Source of the DNA: Verrucomicrobiales bacterium
GTDB taxonomy: Bacteria; Verrucomicrobiota; Verrucomicrobiia; Verrucomicrobiales; DEV007
DNA: 64,000 bases
Assembly (NCBI GenBank): GCA_029212615.1
Contig: JARGPJ010000004.1
Location: forward strand, 310,001 to 374,000
Reading direction: 5' to 3'
This document shows positions 27,639 through 39,241 of the stretch, in pieces (position 1 is the stretch's first letter; each line of letters starts with the position of its first letter). The translations under genes and the position numbers were made by a program. Under the pieces are notes generated by a model. It did no database searches, was not told the DNA's origin, and saw nothing but the letters and a program-made list of their open reading frames with translations.

Positions 27639-28889
27639 ATGGCTCAAAAGTTCCAAACCCTCCCGGGCTTTCGTGATTTCTACCCTGCGGATTGCGCGGC
27701 CCGAAACTATCTCTTCAACGTGTGGCGCCGCGTCGCACGCCGCTATGGCTTCGTCGAGTACGAGGGCCCTGTTCTCGAGCCGACCGATCTCTACCGGAAG
27801 AAAAGTGGAAATGAAATTGTGAACCAGCTTTTCTGCTTTGAAGACAAGGGGGATCGCCATGTCTCAATGCGACCGGAATTGACGCCGACGCTGGCGCGGA
27901 TGGCAGCAGCAAGGCAAAGGGATTTTAAGAAGCCGTTAAGATGGTTCTCGATCGGCCAGTTCTTCCGCTACGAGAAACATCAGAAGGGACGTGGCCGCGA
28001 GTTCTATCAGTTCAACTGCGACATTCTGGGTGAGGAATCAGTGATCGCTGATGCTGAGTTAATGGCCTTGTCGATAGATCTGATGCTGGAGCTGGGATTC
28101 ACTGCTGATAACTTTCGCATCCGCGTGAGTGATCGCCAGGCCTGGGTTTCCTACGCTCTTTCTCAAGGCGTCAGTGAAGATGACCTTACTGACTTTCTTC
28201 AGGTGATTGACAAAATGGAGCGCACTCCACCGGAGAAAACGGAAGAAAAGCTGAAGGCGCTCGGGCTCTCTCTTGATGGGATTAAAGCGTTCATTCAATC
28301 GGGCGCTGAGGCATCTGATTCACTGCGGGAGTCTCTCGCCAATCTGGAGGCGCGCGGCCTGAAGGAATATGTCGAGGTCGATCTCAGTATCGTGAGGGGA
28401 CTTGCCTATTACACTGGCCCGGTCTTTGAAATCTTTGATATCGGAAAGGGAATGAGGGCGGTCGCCGGTGGTGGCAGATACGATCAATTGATTGGTCTCA
28501 TCGGGGGAGTTGAAATGCCGGCCTGTGGATTTGCGATGGGAGACATGGTGATTTTGGATCTAGTCAGGGAGACGACGGCACCCGCCGCAGGTCTCGACCG
28601 GGCGATTGAAGCGGAGCAATCAGTCGATGTCTTCATTGTCGGGGCCGATCCCTCGAAGAAGGCGGAGACTGCACAGGTCGTTCAAGCTCTGCGGAATGAA
28701 GGAATCAGTCTGCAATACTCCTTCTCAGAGATGAAGGTCGGTAAGCAGTTTCAGGCGGCGGAACAATCCGGAGCGACCCATGCGGTGATTGTCGGATCAG
28801 AGTTTCCCGAAGTGGGGCTCAAAGATTTGTCCGATCGGAGTGAGGAGAAGATCGCTTTTGAGGATCTCGCTGCGACCCTGAAGCGTTGA
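27639..28889 (+). CDS. hisS: Histidyl-tRNA synthetase
   Basis: Start at ATG 27639 (MAQKFQTLPGFRDFYP), after purU; the frame itself begins earlier but overlaps purU. 416 residues. Class II motifs: RPELTPTLARM, motif 2 FRYEKHQKGRGREFYQFNCD, histidine-A region LAYYTGPVFEIFD, motif 3 AVAGGGRYDQL and GFAMGDM, then the C-terminal anticodon-binding domain (VDVFIVGADPSKKAETAQVV). All catalytic motifs are intact. Confidence 0.95.
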   Translation: MAQKFQTLPGFRDFYPADCAARNYLFNVWRRVARRYGFVEYEGPVLEPTDLYRKKSGNEIVNQLFCFEDKGDRHVSMRPELTPTLARMAAARQRDFKKPLRWFSIGQFFRYEKHQKGRGREFYQFNCDILGEESVIADAELMALSIDLMLELGFTADNFRIRVSDRQAWVSYALSQGVSEDDLTDFLQVIDKMERTPPEKTEEKLKALGLSLDGIKAFIQSGAEASDSLRESLANLEARGLKEYVEVDLSIVRGLAYYTGPVFEIFDIGKGMRAVAGGGRYDQLIGLIGGVEMPACGFAMGDMVILDLVRETTAPAAGLDRAIEAEQSVDVFIVGADPSKKAETAQVVQALRNEGISLQYSFSEMKVGKQFQAAEQSGATHAVIVGSEFPEVGLKDLSDRSEEKIAFEDLAATLKR

Positions 28890-28978
28890 AGCCTTTAAGA
28901 AATCTCAAGCATTTCCTGTTTAGGTTGGATTGTAGTCTGCTACAATAGGGTGCACGGGCGACTTATTCGCTGATTCCC

Positions 28979-30352
28979 ATGAACAAAACGACTGCCATCG
29001 TCTTCTTTTCCATCATTGTGGTGGGACTTACTATTTCATTATTCACCCTGAATAAATGCGGGAAGCCGGTTGAGGTCATTGAGGACCCGGTGGCGACGGG
29101 GGAAACAATCGGGCATCCCACTGAAGAGAAGAAGGGTGAGACGGCAACCGTGACCGCGCCTCCTGTGAAGGAGTCAGCTGCCCCCGGGACGGATGAATCG
29201 GCGCCACTGCCGACAAAAGCTGACGGCTATGCTTCACCGGTCGCTGCGATGAAAGCTCTGTCAGGCGCCATCACAAAAAAAGATTTTAAGGGCTTCACTG
29301 AGATCGTCGGAAAAGAGGCGATTGATGATTCTATTCGCGCCGAGGTAAAAGCCCTCATCGAAGCGCCTGAACTCGAACTCAGCAAAGACAAGCCGATCTC
29401 CGAAATTTCCAAATCCGCTTCGATCGTTAGATGGGCGCTGAACTTTGTTCCGGGAGAGGGTGTCGAAGCTTCCGGAGCACCACAGCAGTTATACGCAGAT
29501 CTCGCGAGTGTCGGTGAAAACTCAGTCGCTTTTGAAAAAATCAGTCTACCTCTCCTTCCCGCTGCAGTGAAGCTGAGCGGGGAGTCGCCTGTTGCCGGAG
29601 AGAATTCAGATAATGCCGCCCCGGGCGATCCACTCAGCATTGCTCATGCTTTTTCAAAGGCGGTGATTGCCCGTGATTTTCGGGTCGCCCGTGCTCTTTC
29701 CGATCCCGGGAAGGTGACGGATGAGCGTGTTGCTGCGTTGATGATCGCCGTTGAAGAAGGGGGCTTTCAACTGAAAGAGGATAGACCCCTGGTTGTGACT
29801 CTTTCGAGGGAAGATATTACCTGGGTCCTTGCGAGGATTGTCTCGGGTCAGCAAACTTCGGAGTTTGCGCTCGAGCTCGGGCAGGATTCGGGGGAATGGA
29901 CAATTGGTGGCCTGACCTTTTCCAAGGTGCTTTCGGCTCTGGCTGCACAGGCCGGAGGAGGGGATGTCGCCTACAGCCCTATCGTTGAAGATCCTGCCGG
30001 GGGCGATTCACTGGTGCTCTATTTTGAATTCGATAGCGCCGGAGTGACCCCACGGGGAAAGCGGCAACTGGCGATAATTGCGGATATCCTCAGTCAGGGG
30101 GAAGAGCGCGTGATTCGAATCAATGGGCATACCGATGCCCTGGGAACCGATCAATACAATGCCGGTTTGAGTGATGGGCGGGCGGACGCTATTCGCGCGG
30201 CACTCCTTGAGATGGGGGTTGCGCCTGAACAGGTCATCACTGAAGCCTTTGGCTCAAGTAAACCGCGGCGACCGAATTTTAATCCTGACGGGACTGATAA
30301 TCCGACAGGACGTTCCCAGAACCGCCGTGCCGAGGTCTATCTTGATTTCTAA
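28979..30352 (+). CDS. OmpA-family peptidoglycan-associated protein
   Basis: 457 residues. N-terminal signal anchor (VFFSIIVVGLTISLFTLNKCG), a Pro/Thr/Glu-rich linker (50-85), two copies of an alpha/beta segment of about 110 residues (around 85-200 and 220-320; compare GFTEIVGKEAIDD with RVARALSDPGKVTDE), and a C-terminal OmpA domain (YFEFDSAGVTPRGKRQLAII, RINGHTDALGTDQYN, NRRAEVYLDF). It probably ties the envelope to peptidoglycan. The central domain is unrecognised. Confidence 0.85.
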   Translation: MNKTTAIVFFSIIVVGLTISLFTLNKCGKPVEVIEDPVATGETIGHPTEEKKGETATVTAPPVKESAAPGTDESAPLPTKADGYASPVAAMKALSGAITKKDFKGFTEIVGKEAIDDSIRAEVKALIEAPELELSKDKPISEISKSASIVRWALNFVPGEGVEASGAPQQLYADLASVGENSVAFEKISLPLLPAAVKLSGESPVAGENSDNAAPGDPLSIAHAFSKAVIARDFRVARALSDPGKVTDERVAALMIAVEEGGFQLKEDRPLVVTLSREDITWVLARIVSGQQTSEFALELGQDSGEWTIGGLTFSKVLSALAAQAGGGDVAYSPIVEDPAGGDSLVLYFEFDSAGVTPRGKRQLAIIADILSQGEERVIRINGHTDALGTDQYNAGLSDGRADAIRAALLEMGVAPEQVITEAFGSSKPRRPNFNPDGTDNPTGRSQNRRAEVYLDF

Positions 30353-30520
30353 CTTCGGTTAGTCGCAGCCGGGCAACCCCCGCGGAGCCCCTCTTTCTGC
30401 AATCGGAAGATTCGGCGCTTTCAGGCACTAAATGTGCCGGGGAATTGTCAGGTTCCATCTTGACCTGAGAACCCGTCAACGTAAGTTGCGTTCCTCGCTA
30501 ATGAGAAGCGTCGCTGTTGC

Positions 30521-31702
30521 ATGAATATCCACGAATACCAGGCTAAGGAACTCTTTGAAAAATTTGGCGTCGCCACCCCGAAAGGGAAGGTTGCTGACAC
30601 CGCAGAGGAAGCGAAAGCCGCCGCGGCTGAACTGGGGGATGAAATCGTGGTAAAGGCGCAGGTTCATGCCGGTGGACGTGGAAAAGGAACCTTTAAAAAC
30701 GGGTTTCAAGGTGGCGTTCATGTCGTTAAGAACGCCGATGAGGCAGCCGATGTGGCTTCGAAGATGATCGGCCAAACGCTGGTCACTCACCAGACCGGTG
30801 AAGAGGGTAAGCTCGTTAGTAAAATCATGGTGGCTGATGCTGTCGATATTGAGAAGGAGTACTATCTCGCTATTCTCATGGATCGCGAAAGCCGTTCCCC
30901 GGTTATCGTCGCAAGTACTGAAGGCGGTGTGAATATTGAGGATGTGGCCGAGAACACTCCTGATAAGATTTATAACGAAGTAATTCACCCGCTCCTGGGG
31001 CTCCAGCCATACGAGATTCGAAATATTTCGGCACAACTCGGTTTCACTGGCGACACTGCAAAGCAGTTCGGAAAGTTGCTGAAGGCTCTCTATAAGCTCT
31101 TCATTTCCTGTGACTGCTCCATGGTCGAAGTGAATCCGCTGGTGACGACACCCGACGGGCAGGTCATGGCACTGGATGCGAAATTCGATTTCGATGACAA
31201 TGCGCTCTATCGCCATCCTGAAATCGCGGAACTTCACGATCCGACGGAGGAGGACCCACGCGAAGTTGAGGCGGCTAAGTTTGATCTCAATTACATCGGA
31301 CTCGACGGAAATATCGCCTGTCTCGTGAATGGTGCCGGGCTGGCGATGGCGACGATGGATATCATCAAGCAGAGCGGTGGCGAACCGGCCAACTTCCTCG
31401 ATGTGGGTGGTGGTGCGACCCAGGAACAGGTTCGGAATGCCTTCAAAATTATTCTGAGTGACCCGAACGTGAAAGGGATCCTCGTGAATATCTTCGGTGG
31501 TATCATGGACTGTGATGTCATTGCCAAAGGGATCGTTGCTGCATGCGGCGAAGTGGATCTGAATATTCCGCTGATCGTTCGCCTCGAAGGCAATAACGTT
31601 GAAGCCGGAAAGGCGACACTCGCGAGCTCAGATGTTAATCTTATCCCGGCGGACACACTCGCCGACGCGGCGCAAAAAGCTGTCGCTGCCATCGCCGTTT
31701 AA
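30521..31702 (+). CDS. sucC: Succinyl-CoA synthetase beta subunit (ADP-forming)
   Basis: 393 residues. Starts [17 protein letters not shown], carries the ATP-grasp stretch [36 protein letters not shown], and the C-terminal CoA-ligase part [19 protein letters not shown]. Converts succinyl-CoA to succinate with substrate-level ATP/GTP formation. Followed 24 bp later by sucD and then gltA: a compact TCA-cycle set. A TCAGGT/ACCTGA hairpin lies at 30448-30468 before it. Confidence 0.97.
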   Translation: MNIHEYQAKELFEKFGVATPKGKVADTAEEAKAAAAELGDEIVVKAQVHAGGRGKGTFKNGFQGGVHVVKNADEAADVASKMIGQTLVTHQTGEEGKLVSKIMVADAVDIEKEYYLAILMDRESRSPVIVASTEGGVNIEDVAENTPDKIYNEVIHPLLGLQPYEIRNISAQLGFTGDTAKQFGKLLKALYKLFISCDCSMVEVNPLVTTPDGQVMALDAKFDFDDNALYRHPEIAELHDPTEEDPREVEAAKFDLNYIGLDGNIACLVNGAGLAMATMDIIKQSGGEPANFLDVGGGATQEQVRNAFKIILSDPNVKGILVNIFGGIMDCDVIAKGIVAACGEVDLNIPLIVRLEGNNVEAGKATLASSDVNLIPADTLADAAQKAVAAIAV

Positions 31703-31726
31703 TCAGGACCTACACTTTATTTTCTC

Positions 31727-32620
31727 ATGGCTATTCTCGTTGACGAAAACACGAAAATCCTGATTCAGGGCATCACCGGTTCTTTTGGGGGCCGTCACGC
31801 ACAGCTCAGTCTCGACTACGGAACTCAGCTTGTTGCCGGAGTTACTCCAGGTAAGGGTGGGCAGACGTTCGCTGATACGGTTCCGATTTTCGATACCGTC
31901 GGGCAGGCTGTCGAAGAAACCGGAGCGACGGTGAGTACCATTTTTGTTCCTCCTCCTTTTGCCGCAGACGCGATCCTTGAAGCCGTTGATGCAGGGGTTG
32001 AGCTCGTTGTTGCAATCACCGAGGGGATCCCGGTCATGGACATGATGCGCGTCCGCGCAGGCATGGCAGGTTCAGGTGCTCGTCTCATCGGTCCGAACTG
32101 CCCCGGTATTGTCACTCCCGGCACGGGGCCGGATTCGCACGGCGGCTGCCGAATTGGTATTGCTCCCGGTTACATTCATAAGCGCGGCAAGGTTGGCGTG
32201 GTTTCCCGAAGCGGAACGCTCACTTATGAAGCGGTTTATCAGCTCACCAGTCTCGGCCTGGGTCAAAGTACCTGCGTTGGAATTGGAGGGGACCCTATCA
32301 ACGGAACTTCCCATCTCGACATCATGAAGATGTTTAACGAAGATCCCGAAACCGAAGCCATCATCATGATCGGTGAAATCGGCGGCACCGCTGAAGAAGA
32401 GGCGGCCGAGTGGGCGAAAGAAAATTGTGATAAGCCGATAGCCGGATTTATTGCCGGTGCGACGGCTCCTCCCGGACGCCGCATGGGTCACGCCGGAGCG
32501 ATTGTTTCAGGTGGTAAAGGAACTGCTGAAGCAAAGATCGCCGCGATGCGCGACGCTGGTATCGAAGTTGCTGACAATCCTTCCGACATGGGGGCGGCAC
32601 TGGTTCGCGCCATGGGATAA
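31727..32620 (+). CDS. sucD: Succinyl-CoA synthetase alpha subunit
   Basis: 297 residues. CoA-binding Rossmann domain ([20 protein letters not shown]), [26 protein letters not shown], and the phosphohistidine loop [20 protein letters not shown] are all present. Partner of SucC. Confidence 0.97.
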   Translation: MAILVDENTKILIQGITGSFGGRHAQLSLDYGTQLVAGVTPGKGGQTFADTVPIFDTVGQAVEETGATVSTIFVPPPFAADAILEAVDAGVELVVAITEGIPVMDMMRVRAGMAGSGARLIGPNCPGIVTPGTGPDSHGGCRIGIAPGYIHKRGKVGVVSRSGTLTYEAVYQLTSLGLGQSTCVGIGGDPINGTSHLDIMKMFNEDPETEAIIMIGEIGGTAEEEAAEWAKENCDKPIAGFIAGATAPPGRRMGHAGAIVSGGKGTAEAKIAAMRDAGIEVADNPSDMGAALVRAMG

Positions 32621-32687
32621 AAGAGATTTGTGAAACGGGACTTTTTTGAGTTTCAAACCATAGTTTAAGAGGATTAGAATAAAAGTG

Positions 32688-33821
32688 ATGTCGGAAAAAC
32701 CGGAATATGCCAAGGGACTCGCGGGAGTCATCGCCAATGAATCATGCCTGAGCGACGTTCAGGGCCAGGAAGGCATCCTTCGCTATCTCGGTTATAATAT
32801 CGACGACCTTGTCGATAACTGCACCTTTGAAGAGGTCACCTATCTCCTTCATCGTCGTAAGCTTCCGACGGCATCCGAGCTTGAGGTTTTCACGAAAAAG
32901 CTCCGCTCAGGACGGCACCTTCCCCAGGGGATTATTGATTTCATTCTCTCTGCGCCTAAAGACGCACTTCCTATGGAGGTGTTGCGCACCGGTGTCAGCA
33001 TGCTGGGGATGTACGATAACCGTGGCGACGATCAAAACTACGAGTTAAATGAGGAGCGTGCGATCGCGATTTGCGCACAGATGCCTCTCATTGTTGCCTA
33101 CTTTCACCGTGCCCGTCAGGGGCTCGATTTGCCGCCGGTTCGCGAAGATCTCTCCGAAGCTGCTCATTTTCTTTATCTTATCAGTGGCAAGGAGCCGAGT
33201 GCTGAGGCCACGAAGACCCTGGATGTAGCTTACATTATTCATGCTGATCACGGCATGAATGCCTCGACCTTCAGCTCCCGGGTCACGATCGCCACGTTGT
33301 CAGACATGTACTCGGCGATCACTTCGGCGATCGGAACGCTTAAAGGGCCGCTTCACGGCGGCGCCAATGAAGGTGTCATCCATATGCTCCAGGAGATCGG
33401 AAGTCTCGATAAAGTGGATGCTTACGTTGAAGATTGTCTCGAGAACAAGAAGAAGATCATGGGAATCGGACACCGTGTCTACCGTGTCCTTGATCCCCGT
33501 GCGCCACATCTCCGTAAGATGGCGATCAAGTTGACAGAAGAGCTTGGTGAGACCAAGTGGATCGACATGTCAGAGCGGATTGCCGAGATCATGCGCGAGC
33601 GCAAAGGGTTAAACGCCAATGTCGATTTCTATTCAGCGACCGTTTATTACTCCCTCGATATCCCGACCGATCTGTTTACGCCGATTTTTGCGATTTCACG
33701 TGCTGCTGGATGGACTGCTCAAGTGCTTGAGCAACTGGAGGATAATCGCCTCTACCGTCCCCTGACTTATTATACCGGCCCGACCACTGATCAGCCGGTG
33801 CCTCCAATGTCGGAGCGCTGA
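32688..33821 (+). CDS. gltA: Citrate synthase
   Basis: Start at ATG 32688; a GTG one codon earlier is also in frame. 377 residues, the short dimeric-type length. Catalytic His in HADHGMNASTFSSRV, HGGANEGVIHML, MGIGHRVYRVLDPRAPHL (second His), and the Asp of VDFYSATVYYSLDIP, with the CoA-binding C-terminus RAAGWTAQVLEQ. Enters acetyl-CoA from the PDH complex into the TCA cycle. It converges with the guanidine/urea cluster; 67 bp separate them with no strong terminator visible. Confidence 0.96.
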   Translation: MSEKPEYAKGLAGVIANESCLSDVQGQEGILRYLGYNIDDLVDNCTFEEVTYLLHRRKLPTASELEVFTKKLRSGRHLPQGIIDFILSAPKDALPMEVLRTGVSMLGMYDNRGDDQNYELNEERAIAICAQMPLIVAYFHRARQGLDLPPVREDLSEAAHFLYLISGKEPSAEATKTLDVAYIIHADHGMNASTFSSRVTIATLSDMYSAITSAIGTLKGPLHGGANEGVIHMLQEIGSLDKVDAYVEDCLENKKKIMGIGHRVYRVLDPRAPHLRKMAIKLTEELGETKWIDMSERIAEIMRERKGLNANVDFYSATVYYSLDIPTDLFTPIFAISRAAGWTAQVLEQLEDNRLYRPLTYYTGPTTDQPVPPMSER

Positions 33822-33888
33822 TCCTGTTTTTTCCTTTCGTTGGAGAAGGCAAGCCCTGTAGAGGTTCGGAAGAGCTTGCTTTGGAATT

Positions 33889-35646
33889 CTAGGAGGAAGC
33901 CTCGAGAAAGGCGCGCCAGCCGCCAAGCGCGCTGATGTCCGACGTGCCTTCAGGTACGGCTGATTCGCAGATGAAGCCGGTCACGATTTTTCCATCGGCG
34001 AGGGTAAGTTTCCCGAAACCAAGTGGGCCGGGGATTCCTGCGACGAAGGAGCCAAACTGATTCGCCGGGATCGCCCAGCATTCGACGGCGATGGAGGTCC
34101 CTTGATTGCTCCCTTTCCGGATGAGCCCGGGGCGGGGGGGGAGGCCATGCTCTGCGGGTAGAGCAAGCAGTTGATAGTCCGGTGCGGTCCGGTCTTCCCG
34201 CAGAAAGCAGGCACCTCGGTCAGTCAATTGATGGTTCAGGGGCAGATCCCTCATGTGAGCACCACAAACGACCAATTCGATCCAGTCGTTGGGAAACACG
34301 GGTTCCAATGCCGCTGCGTCGTTGAACCGATTGGCGAGATTCAGCAGGGCCACATCAGACAGTGCCGGAGCGACCAATGTGATTCCCCAGGGCATCTTTC
34401 TCGACGCAAGCCTGCCTGCCGGGATCGCGCAGGCACTGAGGTCGAGGAGGTTCATGAAATTCGTGTAGTAGCCGAGATTCGAATTGAGCTGGATCGGGTC
34501 GGCGGCGACTTCCGCAGCGGTATAGGCGGTGCCCGCAGTGGGAGTCACGATGAGGTCGACCGAATCCATGATAAGATCGGCCCGCTGTTTCAGAGCCTTG
34601 AGGCGATACTGCGCGCGAAAGCCATCGACGGCTCTCGGTTCGCCGCCACCGCTGATGATCTGACGAGTCACAGGGTGGAGGGAGTCGGGCTGAGTGGTGA
34701 TGAAATCTTCGATCGCCGCGAACCGTTCGGAAACCCACGGTCCTTCATAAAGGAGAAGCGCGGCCTCGAGAAAGGCATTGAAATCAACTGTCACCCTGGT
34801 GCCGCCGATAGATTCAAGTTTCGAGCACGCCTCCTCGAAAAGCTTTTCCGCTTCCGCGTCGCCGAAAAACTGGAGCTGTTCCGCTTGCGGCACCCCGAAC
34901 GTGAAGCGATCGGCCGGAAACCAATTCGACTGAGCCTTTTCACGGGAGTAAGCGTCATCAGAATCGGGTTGGGCCGCGACGGAGAATACCGTGGCAGCAT
35001 CATTGGGGCTCTTTGCAAAAATGGAAACGCAGTCAAGGGAGCGACAGGCCGGAACGACGCCGTTGCAGGACAGGCTTCCGAAGGTTGGCTTCAGCCCGAC
35101 CAGTTCATTGAGACCCGCCGGGATACGACCGGATCCGGCGGTGTCTGTTCCCAGCGAGAAGGTGACGAGATCGCGCGCAACCGCAACCGCCGACCCCGAG
35201 GAGGAGCCTCCCGGGATGTAATCTTCATTGAACGGATTCTTCGGGAATCCATAAGGGGAGCGGACCCCGACAAGCCCGGTCGCAAACTGATCGAGGTTCG
35301 TTTTTCCCAGCGGAATCGCGCCTGCCTCGATGAGAAGCGCGACGACGGTTGCGTCTTTATCAGGATCAAAGGAATAGTCGGGGCAGGCTGCCGTCGTCGG
35401 GTTGCCGGCGAGATCGATATTGTCTTTGATAGCAAAGGGGATCCCGAAGAGTGGTTTGGTTTGAGGTGATTCGCCTTCGAGGGCCTGGAGGATCTCATCC
35501 ATCCGTAAGTCAGAGGTCAGTGAAATCCAGATCAGTGGATCGGAGGCGCTGATCGCAGCTTTCAGATCACCGACAAGTGTTGCCGGCGTGAGTTCACCGC
35601 TCGCATATTTTGCATGGAGCGCGGGGATGGAAAGATCGAGTGACAT
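33889..35646 (-). CDS. atzF: Allophanate hydrolase
   Basis: 585 residues: an amidase-signature domain (1-440) and the small C-terminal domain typical of AtzF. Catalytic Lys74 in FAIKDNIDLAG, GGSSSGS at 147-153 (cis-Ser) and the nucleophile Ser172 in TDTAGSGRIP are present. It hydrolyses allophanate to ammonia and CO2 (through N-carboxycarbamate). It is the last gene of the cluster and begins 1 bp after the carboxylase, so the two are certainly co-expressed. Shared end-step of urea and guanidine carboxylase pathways. Confidence 0.95.
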   Translation of the reverse strand: MSLDLSIPALHAKYASGELTPATLVGDLKAAISASDPLIWISLTSDLRMDEILQALEGESPQTKPLFGIPFAIKDNIDLAGNPTTAACPDYSFDPDKDATVVALLIEAGAIPLGKTNLDQFATGLVGVRSPYGFPKNPFNEDYIPGGSSSGSAVAVARDLVTFSLGTDTAGSGRIPAGLNELVGLKPTFGSLSCNGVVPACRSLDCVSIFAKSPNDAATVFSVAAQPDSDDAYSREKAQSNWFPADRFTFGVPQAEQLQFFGDAEAEKLFEEACSKLESIGGTRVTVDFNAFLEAALLLYEGPWVSERFAAIEDFITTQPDSLHPVTRQIISGGGEPRAVDGFRAQYRLKALKQRADLIMDSVDLIVTPTAGTAYTAAEVAADPIQLNSNLGYYTNFMNLLDLSACAIPAGRLASRKMPWGITLVAPALSDVALLNLANRFNDAAALEPVFPNDWIELVVCGAHMRDLPLNHQLTDRGACFLREDRTAPDYQLLALPAEHGLPPRPGLIRKGSNQGTSIAVECWAIPANQFGSFVAGIPGPLGFGKLTLADGKIVTGFICESAVPEGTSDISALGGWRAFLEASS

Positions 35647-35647
35647 G

Positions 35648-38600
35648 TCAGGAGGGTTTCAGAGCGAGTAGGAGTTGTCCGGGGTGAACCGCGTCGCCCT
35701 CGGCCGCGAAAAGTGACTCGACGATACCGGCTTCCGGCGAAGGGATCGTGATTTCCATCTTCATGGCCTCAAGGATAAGCACAGGTTCATCGGCGGCTAC
35801 GGTATCGCCGGGTTTCACGAGAACTTTCCAAACGCTGCCGGCAACGGCGGCCTCAACCGGTTCGCAACCCCCGGGCAGTTCACTTTCGGGTGGTGCGGAT
35901 ACTTCTTCGGCAGTTTCGACGAGTTTTTTAAAGATGCCGGCATCTTCCCAGCGTTGTCGTTCTTCGCGGAAGGAACTTTGCTGCCTGCGCTGAAACGCGG
36001 AAATAGAGTCAGCCTCAGTCTCGAGGAACTGGTTGTAGTCCCTGAGCGAAAAGCTTGTCTCCTCGATCTTCGGGTTCCATCTGCCGATAAGGAAATCGGA
36101 GCGGAGCTGCTGGAGTTCTTCGCCTGAAACTTCGTAGAAGCGAATCTGGTCAAAGAAGCGCAGGAGCCAGGGCTCCTCTTCTGTGAATGATTTCGTGACG
36201 TGGAATTTATTCCACATCTGGACGGTGCGTCCCACAAATTGATAGCCTCCGGGACCCTCCATTCCGTAAATGCAAAGGTAGGCACCTCCAATCCCAACGG
36301 CGTTCTCCGGTGTCCAGGTTCTCGCCGGATTGTATTTCGTGGTCACGAGTCGATGTCTTGGATCGAGCGGGGTCGCGACGGGCGCACCCAGATAGACATC
36401 GCCGAGGCCCATGACACAGTAGGCGGCGGAGTAGACGATCTCCTTCACCTTTTCGATGGAGTCGAGTCCATTGATCCGGCGGATGAACTCGATATTACTC
36501 GGGCACCAGGGGGCATCGGGGTTGACCGACTGCATGTACTTCCGAATCGCTTCCTGTGTGCTGGGGTCGTCCCATGAGAGGGGTAGGTGGACGACACGGG
36601 CCGGAACCTCAACCGATTCGAGATCAGTGATCGCCGCTTCGGATTGATGCACCAGTTCGATGACTTCCTCTTGAGATAAAGAGCGGCTGTCGAAATGAAT
36701 TTGCAGGGATCGAATTCCCGGAGTCAGATCAAGGATGCCTTCGATGGCCTGTTCCTTAAACCATTGATAAATCACATGAGCTTTGAAGCGGAGGTTCAGA
36801 TCCAGCTTCATTTCTCCATATTCCACGAGGAGGTGACTTTCACCGCTGGGGCGTATCGTGACGTCAGGGAGCGATTCGATAATGGCCGTTTGAGTGGGAA
36901 TCGGCAGGATTTCTGCCGGCTCCGGGGCTCCCGGTGCGATGAGGCGCTTCACTGATAATTCCTGAGCGTCACGCAGAAGTCTCGCTTCATGGTCTGAGAC
37001 CGGGCGAAACCGGATCGTGTCACCGGGGGCGAGCTGCCCCATTTTCCAAAGGTCAGCTTCAATGACGGTAGCGGGACAAACGAAGCCTCCCAGGCTTGGC
37101 CCGTCAGGACCGAGGATCACCGGCATGTCTCCGGTGAAATCAATGGAACCAACGGCGTAGGCGTTGTCGTGGATATTCGAAGGATGAAGGCCTGCTTCAC
37201 CGCCATCTTCGCGCGCCCAGATTGGTTTGGGCCCGATCAGACGCACACCGGTTCGCGCAGAGTTGTAGTGAACCTTCCAGTCGGTCGTGAAAACCATTTC
37301 GATATCTTCCGGCGTGAAGAACTCCGGACAACCATGAGGCCCATAGATCACCGAAATATCCCAGTGCGTTGAAAAGGTCGGGATGAGGCCCCCGGGAGCG
37401 GGAGTGGAATCGGCTGCCGGTGCATTGCCCAATCGAAGGACATCTCCGACACGAAGAGCTCGCCCGCCGTGTCCGCCGAACTGGCCCAGGGTGAACGTGG
37501 ATTTGCTGCCGAGATAGTCGGGAACATCAAGCCCGCCCTTCACCGCAAGGTAGGCGCGAACTCCGGGGGTGCTTCCACGAGCGCCCATCTTCAAAAGGGA
37601 GCCGGCATCGACGGGTAGAGGCCGGCCAAAGGGAATTTCGGCACCGTCGAGGGTGGCCGGAATCCCGGCGCCAACCAGAGCAATTTCAGTGGCCCGGTTG
37701 AACTTCAGGGTCGGCCCGGAAACGGCAATTTCGAGGCCTGCTGTTCCTTCTTCGTTTCCGACGAGGCGGTTTGCGATACGAAATGAAAGCGAATCCATGG
37801 GTCCGGATGGAGGAATCCCCACTTCCCAGTAACCAATGCGTCCGGGATAGTCCTGAACCGTGGTTTGTGTTCCGGAAGCAATGACGTCGATCGTCGATGG
37901 AGTATAGGCAAAGTCTGCGAGGACGTTAGTGCTCATCGCCCCGGGGCTGGTGAAGACTTCACCGCGGATGATTTCGCGGAGGTAGTCCAGATTCGTTTCA
38001 ATTCCGGCAATGTTCGTTGCCGCCAGCGCCGCTGACATCGCTTTGATTGCCTCGTCACGGGTGGGGGCCGTTACCATGATCTTGCCGATCAATGAATCGT
38101 AGTGAGCTGAAATGACGCTGCCGCTTGAGATCCAGTGATCGACCCGGGCTTTCTCCGGAAAAATCACCTCGGTGAGAAGGCCTGACGAGGGTTGGAAATC
38201 CTTTGCCGGATCCTCCGCACACAGTCGAACTTCGATGGAACAACCTCTCTCTGCGAAGGTGTAATCGATTTCATCGCCGCCCGCGAGTTTTACCATCCAC
38301 TCCACGAGATCCACCCCGGTGACAGATTCGGTGATTCCATGCTCAACCTGGAGGCGGGTATTGATCTCCAGAAAGTAGTAATCACCGGTGTCGGCATCGA
38401 CAAGAAATTCTGCGGTGCCCGCGCTCCGATAGTTGAGGGCGGCCGCCATTTTAGCGGCGCCTTCGAACAGTTCAGGGGCCTCCTCGCGCGTGAATCCCGG
38501 AGCGGGCGTTTCTTCGACAATCTTCTGGTGGCGCCGCTGAGCAGAGCAGTCGCGCGTTCCGAGGGCAACGACGTGTCCTTTTCCATCACCGAAGAGCTGA

Positions 38601-39229
38601 ACCTCTACGTGGCGTGCCCGCTGAATATATTTTTCCAGAAAGACTCCGCTGTCACCAAAGTTCGCCTGACTGGCCCGGGTAACCCTGTTGAATGCTTCGC
38701 TCAACCCTGTTGAATCCTGACAGATCTCCATGCCAATGCCGCCACCCCCGGCCGTGCTTTTCAGCATGACGGGAAAACCGATCTCCCCGGCGGCGCTGAG
38801 GGCCTCTTCCACCGAGGAGAGAAGAGGGGTTCCCTCGAGAAGGGGAACTCCGCTGTCCTTCGCAATCTGGCGGGCGGTGTGCTTGAGTCCGAATTGTCGA
38901 ATCTGTTCCCCGGTGGGTCCGATCCAGGCAATTCCGGCCGCTTCGCAGGCCTCTGCAAAACCGGCGTTCTCGGAGAGAAGTCCATAGCCCGGATGGAGGC
39001 CGTCGCATTCCGTCAGGGCTGCGATTTCAAGCAGGCGCTCTGTTCGTAAATACGATTCGGAAACCGGAGCGGGCCCAAGCAGGAATGCTTCGTCGGCTTC
39101 GGTGACATGGGGGGAATCGCGGTCCGCTTCGGAATAAACGGCGACAGAACCGATCCCGAGCTGTTTCAGGGTTCGTACAATGCGGCAGGCAATCTCCCCG
39201 CGGTTGGCGATAAGAACTTTGGAAAGCAT
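35648..39229 (-). CDS. Biotin-dependent guanidine/urea carboxylase
   Basis: 1193 residues, full length. Domains: biotin carboxylase with ATP-grasp (1-450; [51 protein letters not shown]), KipA-like AHS2 (about 455-770; [20 protein letters not shown]), KipI-like AHS1 (about 800-1010; [14 protein letters not shown]), and a biotinyl carrier domain with ILEAMKMEI near the C-terminus. Annotated relatives are called urea carboxylase, but when two DUF1989 proteins sit next to it the physiological substrate has been shown in other bacteria to be guanidine, giving carboxyguanidine. A carboxyltransferase-domain residue reported to be Asp in urea and Asn in guanidine enzymes would decide it. Needs BirA (encoded at 9052). 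Confidence 0.93.
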   Translation of the reverse strand: MLSKVLIANRGEIACRIVRTLKQLGIGSVAVYSEADRDSPHVTEADEAFLLGPAPVSESYLRTERLLEIAALTECDGLHPGYGLLSENAGFAEACEAAGIAWIGPTGEQIRQFGLKHTARQIAKDSGVPLLEGTPLLSSVEEALSAAGEIGFPVMLKSTAGGGGIGMEICQDSTGLSEAFNRVTRASQANFGDSGVFLEKYIQRARHVEVQLFGDGKGHVVALGTRDCSAQRRHQKIVEETPAPGFTREEAPELFEGAAKMAAALNYRSAGTAEFLVDADTGDYYFLEINTRLQVEHGITESVTGVDLVEWMVKLAGGDEIDYTFAERGCSIEVRLCAEDPAKDFQPSSGLLTEVIFPEKARVDHWISSGSVISAHYDSLIGKIMVTAPTRDEAIKAMSAALAATNIAGIETNLDYLREIIRGEVFTSPGAMSTNVLADFAYTPSTIDVIASGTQTTVQDYPGRIGYWEVGIPPSGPMDSLSFRIANRLVGNEEGTAGLEIAVSGPTLKFNRATEIALVGAGIPATLDGAEIPFGRPLPVDAGSLLKMGARGSTPGVRAYLAVKGGLDVPDYLGSKSTFTLGQFGGHGGRALRVGDVLRLGNAPAADSTPAPGGLIPTFSTHWDISVIYGPHGCPEFFTPEDIEMVFTTDWKVHYNSARTGVRLIGPKPIWAREDGGEAGLHPSNIHDNAYAVGSIDFTGDMPVILGPDGPSLGGFVCPATVIEADLWKMGQLAPGDTIRFRPVSDHEARLLRDAQELSVKRLIAPGAPEPAEILPIPTQTAIIESLPDVTIRPSGESHLLVEYGEMKLDLNLRFKAHVIYQWFKEQAIEGILDLTPGIRSLQIHFDSRSLSQEEVIELVHQSEAAITDLESVEVPARVVHLPLSWDDPSTQEAIRKYMQSVNPDAPWCPSNIEFIRRINGLDSIEKVKEIVYSAAYCVMGLGDVYLGAPVATPLDPRHRLVTTKYNPARTWTPENAVGIGGAYLCIYGMEGPGGYQFVGRTVQMWNKFHVTKSFTEEEPWLLRFFDQIRFYEVSGEELQQLRSDFLIGRWNPKIEETSFSLRDYNQFLETEADSISAFQRRQQSSFREERQRWEDAGIFKKLVETAEEVSAPPESELPGGCEPVEAAVAGSVWKVLVKPGDTVAADEPVLILEAMKMEITIPSPEAGIVESLFAAEGDAVHPGQLLLALKPS

Positions 39230-39241
39230 GATTTTTGGAGC

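Noticed and set aside
28918..28946. Sigma-70 promoter before the OmpA-like gene
   Set aside because: A TACAAT -10 at 28941 is present but no acceptable -35 at 16-18 bp.
33822..33888. Terminator between gltA and atzF
   Set aside because: A weak GCAAGC/GCTTGC pairing with a long loop and no T run; not enough to call.
34171..35469. 432-residue plus-strand frame opposite allophanate hydrolase
   Set aside because: Antisense to atzF, which has the full amidase signature; no domain recognisable in the shadow.
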